From an uncultured Coriobacteriaceae bacterium (GTDB taxonomy: Bacteria; Actinomycetota; Coriobacteriia; Coriobacteriales; Eggerthellaceae), in assembly GCA_900539675.1 (NCBI GenBank), contig UQDJ01000001.1:111416-175415 (forward strand): a DNA stretch of 64,000 bases, given 5' to 3'. Below, piece by piece: positions 32,361 to 41,688 of the stretch. Both the position numbers and the translations under genes were made by a program. Every line of letters starts with the position of its first letter. Within the stretch, counting starts at the first letter, position 1. The notes below the pieces were generated by a model, which did not search any database, had not been told where the DNA came from, and saw nothing but the letters and a program-made list of their open reading frames with translations.

Positions 32361-34538
32361 CTATTCATGCACTCCTAAACGATGCGCCATGTAGTGGTTC
32401 GCATCGTACTCGACAGAATCATCCAAAACAGCCAGCGTTACTGGAGCATTAAGCCCCAGACGGCGTTGAAGTGCCACCGAGATGAGATGGTCAGCAATGC
32501 CCGGGTTTTTACCCAAAAGCGGCCCATGCAAATACGTACCAATACAGTTGCGATACAGAGCACCATCATAGCCTGAATCATCATCGTTACCATGGCCCAC
32601 ATGCGAAATCACCTTGCCAAAGGGCTTCACTCCAGAGCCAATCTTGGTGCGACCTGCATGGTTTTCGTATCCCACTACCGGCCAAGACGCCAACGGGGAA
32701 TCAAGCACAATGTTGTCAATCAAACGATCGAAGCCCGCTCCAGCACGCAGCGTTTCAGCATCAATGATCGAAAGACCCTCAACTTCTTCATCGCCCATCA
32801 GCCAACGACGACCCAAGATCTGGTAACCACCACAGATTGCCAACACCACTCCATCATCTTCAATAAAGGAGCGCAGCTCTTCTTTCATCTGGAATAGCAC
32901 TTCGCTTGCAAGCTTCTGTTCGCGATCGGGGCCGCCGCCCAGCATAACGATATCGGCCGTTTCCAAATGTGCTTGTTGGCCATAGCGTACTGCATCAACT
33001 TCAACCGGAATGCCGCGCCAAGCACAACGCTGCATGAGCACCCGCACATTACCGCCATCACCATACAGATTCAAAAGATCAGGAAACAGATGCACGATGC
33101 GAAGCGGACGTTGCGCCAATGCCTCAACCCCAGGCTGTTGCACCGTACCATGATGTTTGCGTACCGGCTCATTCGTGCCTGCGGCAGGGGTGGCGAGGGG
33201 CTTTTTATCAGCGCGCGCCATCAGCGATTGACGCACCGAAGGCAGGGACGTGTAGTTCGCGATGGCATACATATTCCACTCGACAGGCATAGCAAGCGCA
33301 TCGTTGACCATATCATCAACGCTATCGATAGTCTGCGCCTCAATGCCGGCATAGCGCAGACGCACCTGTAAGTCGTTCTTGCGAATGCCTCCGGCATATA
33401 CCACAACATCTTCCTGACCAGCCAACTCTTCAAAGTCGCAGTCCCAGATCCACGAAATATCGTGACCATCAGCCTCGTTGTCATTGATAAAGAATGCAGC
33501 CACTTTCTTGCCCGGCGCCTGGGTAATAAGCTTCATATTCTGATTGAAGCCCGTCGGATTCTTCGCCAAGTTCAAAAGCACCGGCCTGCCCTCAATCGTC
33601 AAGCGCTGCAAGCGGCCATTTTGAGGATCAAACATATCTACTGCCTGCTGGAATACCTCATCAGATACTCCTGCGCAGTGAGCAGCAAGCCATGCTGCCA
33701 TCACGTTGTAGACCATATACACACCGGCACGCTGCGCATGAAGCGTTACTGCCGTATGCGTTAAGCGATCTTCCACTTCAAAGGTAATATCATCGCCAAA
33801 CACCGCATGTTGAGCGGCAAAATCGAGCTTAGGGCGACTAAAGCCGCAGTTCGGACACGAGTAAGTGCCCAGCTGACCATACTGACGATAACCATACGTA
33901 AACATTGCCGAACAGCGCTGGCACATTTGGGCATCACTGACAACATTTTGCTCCTGATGCAAATCTTCATCGACACCGAACGCCAACGACTTATTAGGAA
34001 CCTGAGAGGCCACCATGGCGCACAACGGATCATCGGCATTGTAAAGCAGCGTCGTATGCGGCGAATCTTTCAGCGCCTGCACAATAGCATCCTGCACACG
34101 ATCAATTTCGCCGCAGCGGTCCAGCTGATCACGGAACAGATTCAACAGCAACACATAGGTGGCTTGCACCTGCGGCAAGGTGTGCGCCAACCACAGTTCG
34201 TCGGATTCAAATACCGCCCAATCAACGTTGCTTTTGGCTTGAAGCAACGTGGTTGCCACGCCATACGCCAAATTGGCACCCGTGCGATTGCAAGCAATCG
34301 TTTTGCCCTGACGTTCGAGCGCATCGGCAATCATATTAGTAATAGTGGTTTTACCGTTAGTCCCCACCACCACAATGGATCCTGTTGAAACTTTATTCAT
34401 AGATTCCGCGATGATGCGCGGGTCTATCTTGAGCGCAATTTTTCCCGGCAAATTAGCTGCAGGACGGTGTGCCACATGACGCAAACCCCATGTGCTTACC
34501 GAACTTGCCGAACGAGCTAATGCACTACGAAAACTCAT
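32361..34538 (-). CDS. MurT-GatD fusion: lipid II isoglutaminyl synthase
   Basis: 725 residues joining the two subunits of the enzyme that amidates D-glutamate in lipid II. The MurT half (about 1-455) has the Mur-ligase ATP loop GTNGKTT (59-65), a four-cysteine zinc ribbon (C206, C209, C228, C231) and the C-terminal Mur-ligase/DUF1727 part (NLAKNPTGFNQNM). A low-complexity linker (about 455-485) joins it to GatD, a class I glutamine amidotransferase with catalytic Cys569 in AICGGYQILG and His671 in TYLHGPLL. In Staphylococcus the halves are separate proteins forming a heterodimer. The frame is continuous, with intact active sites on both sides. Confidence 0.92.
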   Translation of the reverse strand: MSFRSALARSASSVSTWGLRHVAHRPAANLPGKIALKIDPRIIAESMNKVSTGSIVVVGTNGKTTITNMIADALERQGKTIACNRTGANLAYGVATTLLQAKSNVDWAVFESDELWLAHTLPQVQATYVLLLNLFRDQLDRCGEIDRVQDAIVQALKDSPHTTLLYNADDPLCAMVASQVPNKSLAFGVDEDLHQEQNVVSDAQMCQRCSAMFTYGYRQYGQLGTYSCPNCGFSRPKLDFAAQHAVFGDDITFEVEDRLTHTAVTLHAQRAGVYMVYNVMAAWLAAHCAGVSDEVFQQAVDMFDPQNGRLQRLTIEGRPVLLNLAKNPTGFNQNMKLITQAPGKKVAAFFINDNEADGHDISWIWDCDFEELAGQEDVVVYAGGIRKNDLQVRLRYAGIEAQTIDSVDDMVNDALAMPVEWNMYAIANYTSLPSVRQSLMARADKKPLATPAAGTNEPVRKHHGTVQQPGVEALAQRPLRIVHLFPDLLNLYGDGGNVRVLMQRCAWRGIPVEVDAVRYGQQAHLETADIVMLGGGPDREQKLASEVLFQMKEELRSFIEDDGVVLAICGGYQILGRRWLMGDEEVEGLSIIDAETLRAGAGFDRLIDNIVLDSPLASWPVVGYENHAGRTKIGSGVKPFGKVISHVGHGNDDDSGYDGALYRNCIGTYLHGPLLGKNPGIADHLISVALQRRLGLNAPVTLAVLDDSVEYDANHYMAHRLGVHE

Positions 34539-35014
34539 ATCGAACCTCTCCAGGAATATTGGTACGAAAGCACCTTGTGAGAATAGCTGTTAAGAATAGT
34601 TTTTATTCAGCATGCCAGCACATCCCAACGACATTCTTTCGCATGGTAACAGGTGTTGTTCAAGCTGATAATACGGCACCAACCCAGCCTTGCGAGCCGC
34701 GCCATAACAACGCATTAAAAATGTCATAATACGCGCAACCTATGACAAAAACTTCAATTTGGACTATAAAATTCTTCCAATTGATAGGCTCAGCCTCTAG
34801 ATTTGGCTCACTTCTGCGGTTACTTTCATTAAGAAATAAACGCCTATGCAATTCTATTTCGCGCTATACTTTCTCCAGGTTTACCGGCTAAAGACGTGTG
34901 TCCTATCCCCCAAAAGCGGATACACGGATTTTCGCCTGCCAACATGAGAGGGAAGTCCATTCCGAGGCTAAGACAAGAACTTGCACTTATTTCTGTCGCG
35001 CGAAATGAGGGTCA
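34539..35014. other. 476-bp divergent region between murT-gatD and the acyl-CoA synthetase gene
   Basis: It holds both promoters. A dyad CAATTTGGA-N12-TCCAATTG lies at 34755-34783, and a TATACT that could be the -10 of the plus-strand gene is near 34872. That would leave a leader of about 140 bases with a GTGTCC/GGATACAC hairpin. No gene was recognised. Confidence 0.5.
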
Positions 35015-36661
35015 ATGATTACCGATCTAAAAGTAAACGAACAGAACAAGAAGGAGTACTACAAAAAAGGCTACTGGCATCATCGTACGCTGAATGACCT
35101 CTGGTCAAAGCGTGTGTCTCAAAATCCCGATCGTGAATACGTCAGTGACAACCTGGGTGTGCGTCTGACTTATTCCGAAGTTGATGACAAAGCGAGCCGC
35201 CTTGCTGCATGGCTTAAAAGCGTTGGGGTTAAAAATGGTGATGTAGTAACTTTGCAGATGCCCCCTTGGTCTGAGTTTTGTATCTTATACGTAGCCTGCT
35301 TAAAGGTTGGCGCAGTATGTCATCCCCTGCCGGTTACGTTTAATGGAGAAGATCTCATCTATTCCATGAATCTGGTGGAATCAAAAGCATTCCTGTGCTC
35401 CACCTTCCACCACAAAACCAACTTTGAGGATCAAATCTTGTCGATTTGCGACGAAATTCCTTCTCTACCCAATAACGCTATCTGCGTTCACGACAAGACA
35501 GTTCCCGCAAAGCGTTGCATTACCCTCAATGAAATTTGTGAGCAATTTGAACCGCTCACTGAAAAGCCTGAAAGCACCGCTGATGAGGTTGCCTTAATCC
35601 TGTCAACCTCTGGCACCACGGGCCGCCCTAAGGCGGTACTGCTTTCTCACAATGCGCTCATTTTTTCAGAGAGTACCTTTATCAAAAGCCTGCATTTAAC
35701 GCAGGATGACGTCATGTTCATGCCAGCGCCGCTCAATCATGCCACCGGCTTTAACCACGGCCTTATCACGCCATTGGTGTTAGGTGGCCGCGTGGTGCTG
35801 CAACAAGAATTCAAGCCATGCGAAGCCATAGATATCATGAACGCCGAGCACGTCACCTGGTCTATGGGTGCCACCCCCTTTATCTATGACATGCTGAATT
35901 GCTGCGACGAAGCGAACAAAACGTTCACCACCTTAAAACTGTACGTGTGCGGCGGCGCACCCGTTCCAGGTACTATGGTGCACCGTGCTCATGAACACGG
36001 TTTGAAGCTGTGCGAATGTTACGGATCCACCGAAAGCTGTCCTCATCTTTTGGTTCCACCCGAAGATTGCCTGGAATGGAACGGCAACTGGTCGGGTATT
36101 GCCTGCGAAGGTATTGAGGTGAAAGTCGTTGATGACAAGGGCAATGAAGTGCCCCATGGCGTTCAGGGCGAAGAGATTTCGCGTGGGCCTCACATGTTCT
36201 GCGGGTATCTAAAGAATCCTGAAGCTACCGCTAAAGACCTTACCGATGATGGCTGGTTTTTCTCGGGCGACCTGTGCATCCAAGACGATATGGGTCGCGT
36301 AAAAATTAACGGTCGCAAGAAGGAAATCTTAATCCGTGGCGGCATCAACATTTCTGCCAATGAAGTGGACAACAATCTGAATGGCTGTCCAGGCGTTGGG
36401 CCACATGCCACCATCGGCATGCCGGATGATCGATTGGGCGAGCGCATCTGTACCTTTATCGTGCCAGAAGATGAAGAGAATCTGCCCACTTTGAATTCCA
36501 TTGCTGCTTATTTGGATTCCATTGGTGTTGCCAAGCGCTTGCGCCCAGAACACCTGGAATTCATCGACGAAATTCCTATGACGGAATCCGGCAAGGTAAA
36601 GCGCCACCAGTTAGCTGATGAATTGGATCGTCGTTTAAAGATTGCAACTACGGTGTGCTAA
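35015..36661 (+). CDS. Acyl-CoA synthetase, FadK/CaiC-like AMP-forming ligase
   Basis: 548 residues of the ANL superfamily. AMP-binding P-loop LSTSGTTGRPKAVLLSH (about 196-212), adenine motif YGSTESCPH, the GWFFSGDLC segment with the ribose-binding Asp, the hinge GRKKEILIRGG, and the C-terminal catalytic Lys in TESGKVKRH are all present. The whole length aligns by eye with E. coli FadK (short/medium-chain acyl-CoA synthetase), and CaiC is the next best idea. GAGGGTCA precedes the ATG. It is transcribed alone with a strong terminator. The substrate could be a short or medium acid or a carnitine-like betaine. Confidence 0.85.
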   Translation: MITDLKVNEQNKKEYYKKGYWHHRTLNDLWSKRVSQNPDREYVSDNLGVRLTYSEVDDKASRLAAWLKSVGVKNGDVVTLQMPPWSEFCILYVACLKVGAVCHPLPVTFNGEDLIYSMNLVESKAFLCSTFHHKTNFEDQILSICDEIPSLPNNAICVHDKTVPAKRCITLNEICEQFEPLTEKPESTADEVALILSTSGTTGRPKAVLLSHNALIFSESTFIKSLHLTQDDVMFMPAPLNHATGFNHGLITPLVLGGRVVLQQEFKPCEAIDIMNAEHVTWSMGATPFIYDMLNCCDEANKTFTTLKLYVCGGAPVPGTMVHRAHEHGLKLCECYGSTESCPHLLVPPEDCLEWNGNWSGIACEGIEVKVVDDKGNEVPHGVQGEEISRGPHMFCGYLKNPEATAKDLTDDGWFFSGDLCIQDDMGRVKINGRKKEILIRGGINISANEVDNNLNGCPGVGPHATIGMPDDRLGERICTFIVPEDEENLPTLNSIAAYLDSIGVAKRLRPEHLEFIDEIPMTESGKVKRHQLADELDRRLKIATTVC

Positions 36662-36702
36662 ATCAACTCTTCGATCAAAGCTATTCTGTTCATATCAAAC
36701 CA

Positions 36703-36740
36703 TGTACCGCCATCACAAATGAGATGGCGGTACTTTTTTT
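36703..36740 (+). terminator. Terminator of the acyl-CoA synthetase gene
   Basis: GTACCGCCATC...GATGGCGGTAC forms a perfect 11-bp stem with a nine-base loop followed by TTTTTTT. Confidence 0.93.
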
Positions 36741-36900
36741 CAACACACCTACCGTTCATCCGACAAAATGCCCATGTTGATGCTCGTTTCATTGCGCTAT
36801 AGCTCGCCAAAGCCCTACAATGCACCCACTTAAAGGCGTGGAATGACACACCAATTTCAAAGAAGATGACGTCACGGGACACAGAAAGCGGTTAGCACGT

Positions 36901-37428
36901 ATGGCAGACGATATGCGCAAAGACTACTTAGAGCGCATCCTTGCTGCCCATAGGGCTTTCTACGACATCAAGCAAAACTACTCCTTTGAAGGACGCCACT
37001 TCCCTGCCTATGCGGAGTTTCACACCACGGGCGAAAAATACGTTCTGGTAAAACGGGCAAAACTATGGGAAGTAAACACGCACGATTACATGTTCTTTGA
37101 AATTGTTGACCACCTTGACGAAGCGTACCTTGCCGAAGCGGTTGAATTCATCACAGCCAAAGGCATTCACAAGGTCCATCCAGATTCCAATCATATGTCT
37201 TCCGCGTTGACGCTGATCATTATTGCCAGCCAGTGTTCTGACGAAGCCTTTAAGCGCGTTAAAACCATCCGCTTTCGCAAAAACTTTTGCTTAAGCCTTA
37301 AGGGATGGAGCGACTTACGTTTGGCGGTGGCTGACCTGTCTCGTCCCGCCGGCCAAAACATAGTTACCAACGCAAAGGGCAAGCAGCTCAAAGAAGTGCT
37401 TGCCGCAAATTTGGCATTAATGCAGTAA
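36901..37428 (+). CDS. Hypothetical protein upstream of cstA
   Basis: 175 residues; I do not recognise the family. It is soluble with no signal peptide or membrane helix, rich in aromatic and basic residues. It has an alternating pattern suggesting alpha/beta structure (FHTTGEKYVLVKRAKLWEVN; YMFFEIVDHLDEAYLAEAVEFI) and a lysine/arginine-rich C-terminal third (KRVKTIRFRKNFCLSLKGW). It ends 22 bases before cstA in the same direction and almost certainly shares its transcript. It may therefore be a regulator or accessory of CstA-mediated uptake. Base composition matches its neighbours. Confidence 0.75.
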   Translation: MADDMRKDYLERILAAHRAFYDIKQNYSFEGRHFPAYAEFHTTGEKYVLVKRAKLWEVNTHDYMFFEIVDHLDEAYLAEAVEFITAKGIHKVHPDSNHMSSALTLIIIASQCSDEAFKRVKTIRFRKNFCLSLKGWSDLRLAVADLSRPAGQNIVTNAKGKQLKEVLAANLALMQ

Positions 37429-37450
37429 ACGCAACTGGGAAGGACGACGC

Positions 37451-39244
37451 ATGAATGCAATGTTTCTCCTGATTGGGGGCACCATTGTTTTGATTGCTGG
37501 CTACATCTTCTATGGTGGATGGCTGGCCAAACAATGGGGTATTGATCCTAAGCGACCCACTCCTGCTCAAGAGCTTCAGGACGGCATCGACTACGTGCCC
37601 TCAAAGCCCTATATCTTGTTGGGGCATCACTTTTCTTCCATTGCCGGTGCTGGACCCATTAACGGTCCTATTCAGGCCGCAGTATTCGGATGGGTTCCGG
37701 TATTTCTATGGGTGTTAATCGGTGGCATATTCTTTGGTGCCGTACACGACTTTGGCGCTTTATTCGCGTCCTTGCGTCATAAAGGCCAAACCATTGCCAC
37801 GGTTATTGCAGAAAATATCGACAACACCGCAAAACGCCTCTTTTGCATTTTTGCCTACCTCACGCTGGTACTGGTAGTGGCAGCGTTTGCTTCCATTGTT
37901 GCCAACACCTTTGTTGTCAACTTGGCAAATCCTGCCGATCCCAATAACCTGCCAAACCAACGCACGGCCATGATTTCTATCCTGTTTATTGTGGTGGCAG
38001 TCATTTACGGTCTGATAACACGCGGGCGCGAAATCCCCACCCTGGCAAACGTTATCACCGCTATCGTGATCATCGTGGCGCTGGTTGCAATTGGCTATAA
38101 CTTCCCTCTGATTTCGCTGGATTACACCACGTGGATGATCTTACTAGGCCTCTACATTTTAGTTGCGGCAGTAGCTCCGGTATGGCTGCTGTTACAACCG
38201 CGCGATTATCTGAGCTCATATTTGCTCTATGGCATGATTGCCATTTCTATCGTTGGCATTGTTGGCGCCAGCTTGACCGGCGATGCTTCCAACTTGCAAA
38301 TCCCAGCATTTACCGATTTTTATGTGACCAATGCTGCCGTTGATGCAGCTGGCAATCCCATCATCAACCCTGAAACAGGTGCTGCTGTAGTCAACAAATC
38401 TGCCGCTTCAGGCTTTTTGTTCCCAGCTTTGTTCATCACCATTGCTTGCGGTGCTATTTCAGGCTTCCATAGCCTTGTCTCTTCAGGCACCACTTCCAAA
38501 CAGCTCGACAGTGAAAAGCATGCTCAGCCCATTGCCTATGGTGGCATGCTTATCGAATGCCTGCTGGCCATCATTTCACTGTGTGCCGTTGGCTTTGTAT
38601 GGAGCGCTTACTGCGCAGGTGACTATGCATCTCCTACCGCCGTCTTCGCTGGCGGTCTTTCTCAGATGCTCGCCTGCATCCCTGGCTTAGAAAATGTTGA
38701 GGGCATCGCCTATACCCTGCTGATCTTGGCGGTATCAGCGTTTTGTCTCACTTCCCTTGACACCGCCACCCGCCTGGCACGCTATATGTTCCAAGAATTC
38801 TGGATTCCCGTTGGCGAAACCAGTCAGAGCGTTACCGGCATCCGTAAAGCATTGTCTAACCCCTACATTGCCACCCTTATTACCGTGGTGCTGGGCATTA
38901 CCCTAGGCATGACAGGCTACACCATCATTTGGCCCTTATTCGGTGCTGCAAACCAACTCCTTGCCGCATTGGCGCTCTTGGCTGTTTGCGCTTGGCTGGG
39001 CAACGCTGGCAAGAACAACAAGATGTTCTATATTCCTATGGTATTCATGCTGGCAGTAACCTTGACGTCGCTCGTTCAGACCATGTATGCCAAAGCATTG
39101 GTATTTATGGCAGGTTCGGGCGATATGTTGGCAGCGGGAGTACAGCTTGTGCTGTCTGTTGTACTGTTTATTCTGGCTATTATTCTTGCCATCAAGGGCG
39201 CAAAAACTATCTTTAAGAAGAAGGGAGCCAAGGTAACCTCCTAA
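37451..39244 (+). CDS. cstA: CstA-family carbon starvation transporter
   Basis: 597 residues with about 16 hydrophobic segments. Family signatures are HHFSSIAGAGPINGPIQAA near residue 60, GAVHDFGALFASLRHKG, and SSGTTSKQLDSEKHAQPIAYGGM in the central loop. CstA proteins take up pyruvate and/or peptides when carbon is scarce. GGAAGGA precedes the ATG. It forms a two-gene unit with the 36901 protein. In an asaccharolytic lifestyle, peptide or pyruvate import would be relevant. Confidence 0.92.
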   Translation: MNAMFLLIGGTIVLIAGYIFYGGWLAKQWGIDPKRPTPAQELQDGIDYVPSKPYILLGHHFSSIAGAGPINGPIQAAVFGWVPVFLWVLIGGIFFGAVHDFGALFASLRHKGQTIATVIAENIDNTAKRLFCIFAYLTLVLVVAAFASIVANTFVVNLANPADPNNLPNQRTAMISILFIVVAVIYGLITRGREIPTLANVITAIVIIVALVAIGYNFPLISLDYTTWMILLGLYILVAAVAPVWLLLQPRDYLSSYLLYGMIAISIVGIVGASLTGDASNLQIPAFTDFYVTNAAVDAAGNPIINPETGAAVVNKSAASGFLFPALFITIACGAISGFHSLVSSGTTSKQLDSEKHAQPIAYGGMLIECLLAIISLCAVGFVWSAYCAGDYASPTAVFAGGLSQMLACIPGLENVEGIAYTLLILAVSAFCLTSLDTATRLARYMFQEFWIPVGETSQSVTGIRKALSNPYIATLITVVLGITLGMTGYTIIWPLFGAANQLLAALALLAVCAWLGNAGKNNKMFYIPMVFMLAVTLTSLVQTMYAKALVFMAGSGDMLAAGVQLVLSVVLFILAIILAIKGAKTIFKKKGAKVTS

Positions 39245-39286
39245 GTTTTGAAAACTAGCGCATAATACCCTTCAGGGGAAACTGAT

Positions 39287-39336
39287 AAGCCCTTCGGTTG
39301 TCATTCGTCTTGCGAACATCCAACCGTGGGGCTTTT
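39287..39336 (+). terminator. Terminator after cstA
   Basis: AAGCCC...GGGGCTT and an inner GGTTG/CAACC stem form an interrupted hairpin ending in TTTTC, between cstA and the hydratase gene. Confidence 0.7.
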
Positions 39337-39356
39337 CTATAAACGGAGGGAGCAGC

Positions 39357-40145
39357 ATGTCTTACGAAACCATTTTGACCGAAGCACACGATGGCATTCT
39401 TACCATTACGCTTAATCGTCCTGCGGCACGCAATGCGATGAGCTCGCAGATGATGGAGGAATTTTCAAGTGAGCTTGAACGCTGGGACAACGATCCAACG
39501 CAGCGCGTCTGTATTATCACCAATGCGGGAAGCTGTTTCTGTGCAGGTGCCGATCTCAAGGAATTAGCGGCGGGCACCTATCACCTACCCCAAGGCAAAG
39601 AGGACTGGGGGTTACTTGGCATGTCAAAGCACCGGTTCAAAAAGCCTCTTATTGCTGCTGTCAATGGCATCTGCGTAGGTGGCGGATTAGGACTGGTACT
39701 CGCCTGCGATATTGCCATCTGCAGCAGCCATTCCGTGTTTGGCTTACCCGAAGCACGACACGGACGAGCATCCACAGGCGACGGCGCCATCCTGCGTTTG
39801 ATGCAGCAAATACCTCACAAGTATGCAGCCGAACTCATTTTGGTCGGCGATAACATTGACGCTCAGCGCGCCTTGGCATGGGGGCTCGTTAGCCATGTGA
39901 CCGAAGAGAGCGAACTGATGCCCTGCGCCATGCACCTTGCAGAAGGCATCGTTAAAAGCGCCCCTTTGGCTATCGAATATTCGAAAGCCGCCATGAAAGA
40001 AGCTGCCGCCTGCAACGATACGTTTCCTGGTGAAGGCTGGCGCATCATGGATTATTACCAAGAATTGGTAAATGCTACCGAAGATTCACTCGAAGGACCC
40101 CGGGCCTTTGCCGAAAAACGAGCACCCCACTGGAAAGCACGTTGA
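39357..40145 (+). CDS. Enoyl-CoA hydratase family protein, CaiD-like (copy 1)
   Basis: 262 residues, crotonase fold. The oxyanion-hole segment FCAGADLKELAAGTYH (from about 61) and VNGICVGGGLGLVLACD (from about 102) are clear. The C-terminus EGPRAFAEKRAPHWKAR closely resembles the end of E. coli CaiD (crotonobetainyl-CoA hydratase). The usual first catalytic Glu (GGGxE) is Gly112 here, while the second (LPEA, Glu132) is kept, so hydration may be impaired or the reaction different. It is tail-to-tail with the CaiB-like gene, 12 bases apart. Paralogue: 62600-63388. Confidence 0.87.
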   Translation: MSYETILTEAHDGILTITLNRPAARNAMSSQMMEEFSSELERWDNDPTQRVCIITNAGSCFCAGADLKELAAGTYHLPQGKEDWGLLGMSKHRFKKPLIAAVNGICVGGGLGLVLACDIAICSSHSVFGLPEARHGRASTGDGAILRLMQQIPHKYAAELILVGDNIDAQRALAWGLVSHVTEESELMPCAMHLAEGIVKSAPLAIEYSKAAMKEAAACNDTFPGEGWRIMDYYQELVNATEDSLEGPRAFAEKRAPHWKAR

Positions 40146-40157
40146 CGCTCAAAGTTC

Positions 40158-41543
40158 TTAATGTTTCATGTCATCACCGATGCCCGTCATGCGAGCTTGC
40201 GTCTCTTCAGCAGCTCGCTTACGGGCCAGATCGGCCGCCTGTTCGGCATTGGCAGGATATAGCCCATAGCTTGGCTCCATAACGCTTTTAGGCATGGGTT
40301 CACCCGCATAGCAGCACACCGACCGATCGCTCGCAGCCGCCTCGATTTCGGCAGCGCTATAACCCAGCTCCTCCATAACTTCACGCGTGTCATAGCCGAC
40401 TGGTCGGGAGCGATACAACACCGGGTCTCCTAAGCTACCCAAACGGATTGGCGCGGTAGTGATGGTGTATGAGTGATCTTCGCCGTAACCTTGATCCTCG
40501 TAATACACCCGGCGAAGCTGATCATTGTCAAACGCCTCTTTATCATGCAAGACATCTGAGACGGTCTGACACCGTTCACAAGCCAGTTCGTTTTCCGTCA
40601 AAATGGGTTCCCATTCCGCCCAGGTACGCTGTTTAAAAATACGTTCCATTTCCGCGATGATTTCAACATTCTTGCCATTCTGAGCAAGTGCATCCTGCGT
40701 GTTATACGCCTCATCTTCCCAGTACTTCGGATCCATACCCAACGTCTCAAATACCTTGCGATGGAATTTGTTGTAGTTGCCAAAGCACATAACAAACCAG
40801 ACACCATCTGCGCTGACGTAACTGTTCATGGTGGGACAGGGCGCTTTGCGGCGATCTTTGGGGTGCTCTGATCCCTGTTGCTGAGCACAGATAGCACTCA
40901 TCATTCCCCAGTTTGATACATGATACAGGCTGGTAACCACCTTATCGCCTACGCCGGTACGCTGCGCGTTCCAAAGCGCAGCAAGAACTCCTACCGCCAG
41001 CGCATTCGAAGAATTCCAGTCGCCAAATGCTACCGGCGAATTACCCACTTCAAAATTTTCGCCCGCATTGGGAAAGCTCATCGTAATGCCACCGCGCGCC
41101 GAATAGGTAATCGCATCATAGCCCTGCTCGTTGGCCATAGCGCCCCGCTCGCCATAACCGCGCAGTTGCGCCCATACCAGGCGGGGGAATTTCTTATGCA
41201 GGGTTTCATAGTCAAGCCCCATGCGCTCAAGCGCGGGCGTTCTGTTCGAAGTTATAAAGACGTCCGCCTCAGACAACAGGCGCATCATAACTTCCATGCC
41301 TTTTTCTGTCTTTAAATTGAGCGAAACCCACTTGCGGTTAAACCCGCCACAGTCAAATGCGGCATCATCTATCTGGGTTTTAAACTTCATGCCCCATGAA
41401 ACGCCTTGCGTGCGTTGCTCATCGCCTGCTTCGCGCTCAATTTTGTATACGGTAGCACCCAGTTCTGCCAACAGGCGCGCACATCCCGGCGCTGCAGCAA
41501 ATACGGTCAAATCAACAACCTTAAGTCCCTGTAATCCCCCCAT
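40158..41543 (-). CDS. CaiB/BaiF-family (type III) CoA-transferase
   Basis: 461 residues. N-terminal LKVVDLTVFAAAPGCARLLAELGA and KIEREAGDEQRT are the CoA-binding start of class III transferases. The expected catalytic aspartate is D143 in GYDAITYSARGG. It moves CoA between acyl groups, as in carnitine (CaiB), bile-acid (BaiF) or oxalate pathways. The C-terminus carries about 50 extra polar residues. With CaiC/FadK-like, CaiD-like and acyl-CoA dehydrogenase genes nearby it completes a Cai-like set, but the true acyl group is unknown. Confidence 0.88.
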   Translation of the reverse strand: MGGLQGLKVVDLTVFAAAPGCARLLAELGATVYKIEREAGDEQRTQGVSWGMKFKTQIDDAAFDCGGFNRKWVSLNLKTEKGMEVMMRLLSEADVFITSNRTPALERMGLDYETLHKKFPRLVWAQLRGYGERGAMANEQGYDAITYSARGGITMSFPNAGENFEVGNSPVAFGDWNSSNALAVGVLAALWNAQRTGVGDKVVTSLYHVSNWGMMSAICAQQQGSEHPKDRRKAPCPTMNSYVSADGVWFVMCFGNYNKFHRKVFETLGMDPKYWEDEAYNTQDALAQNGKNVEIIAEMERIFKQRTWAEWEPILTENELACERCQTVSDVLHDKEAFDNDQLRRVYYEDQGYGEDHSYTITTAPIRLGSLGDPVLYRSRPVGYDTREVMEELGYSAAEIEAAASDRSVCCYAGEPMPKSVMEPSYGLYPANAEQAADLARKRAAEETQARMTGIGDDMKH

Positions 41544-41688
41544 GAGCTTCCCCTCTCATAGCAAACAATTCTTTTATATCTTGGTTATTCCCCTGATTGT
41601 AAAGCCTCTTTATTCACTTTAGACCGGATGCCTTTCGCCATAGATCAGATGCGGATCCCAGACAGTGGTACCGGCAGATAGCCCTCAT

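Noticed and set aside
32361..34538. Two adjacent genes artificially joined
   Set aside because: The frame is continuous, the linker has no start codon with a ribosome site that I could find, and both halves are complete.
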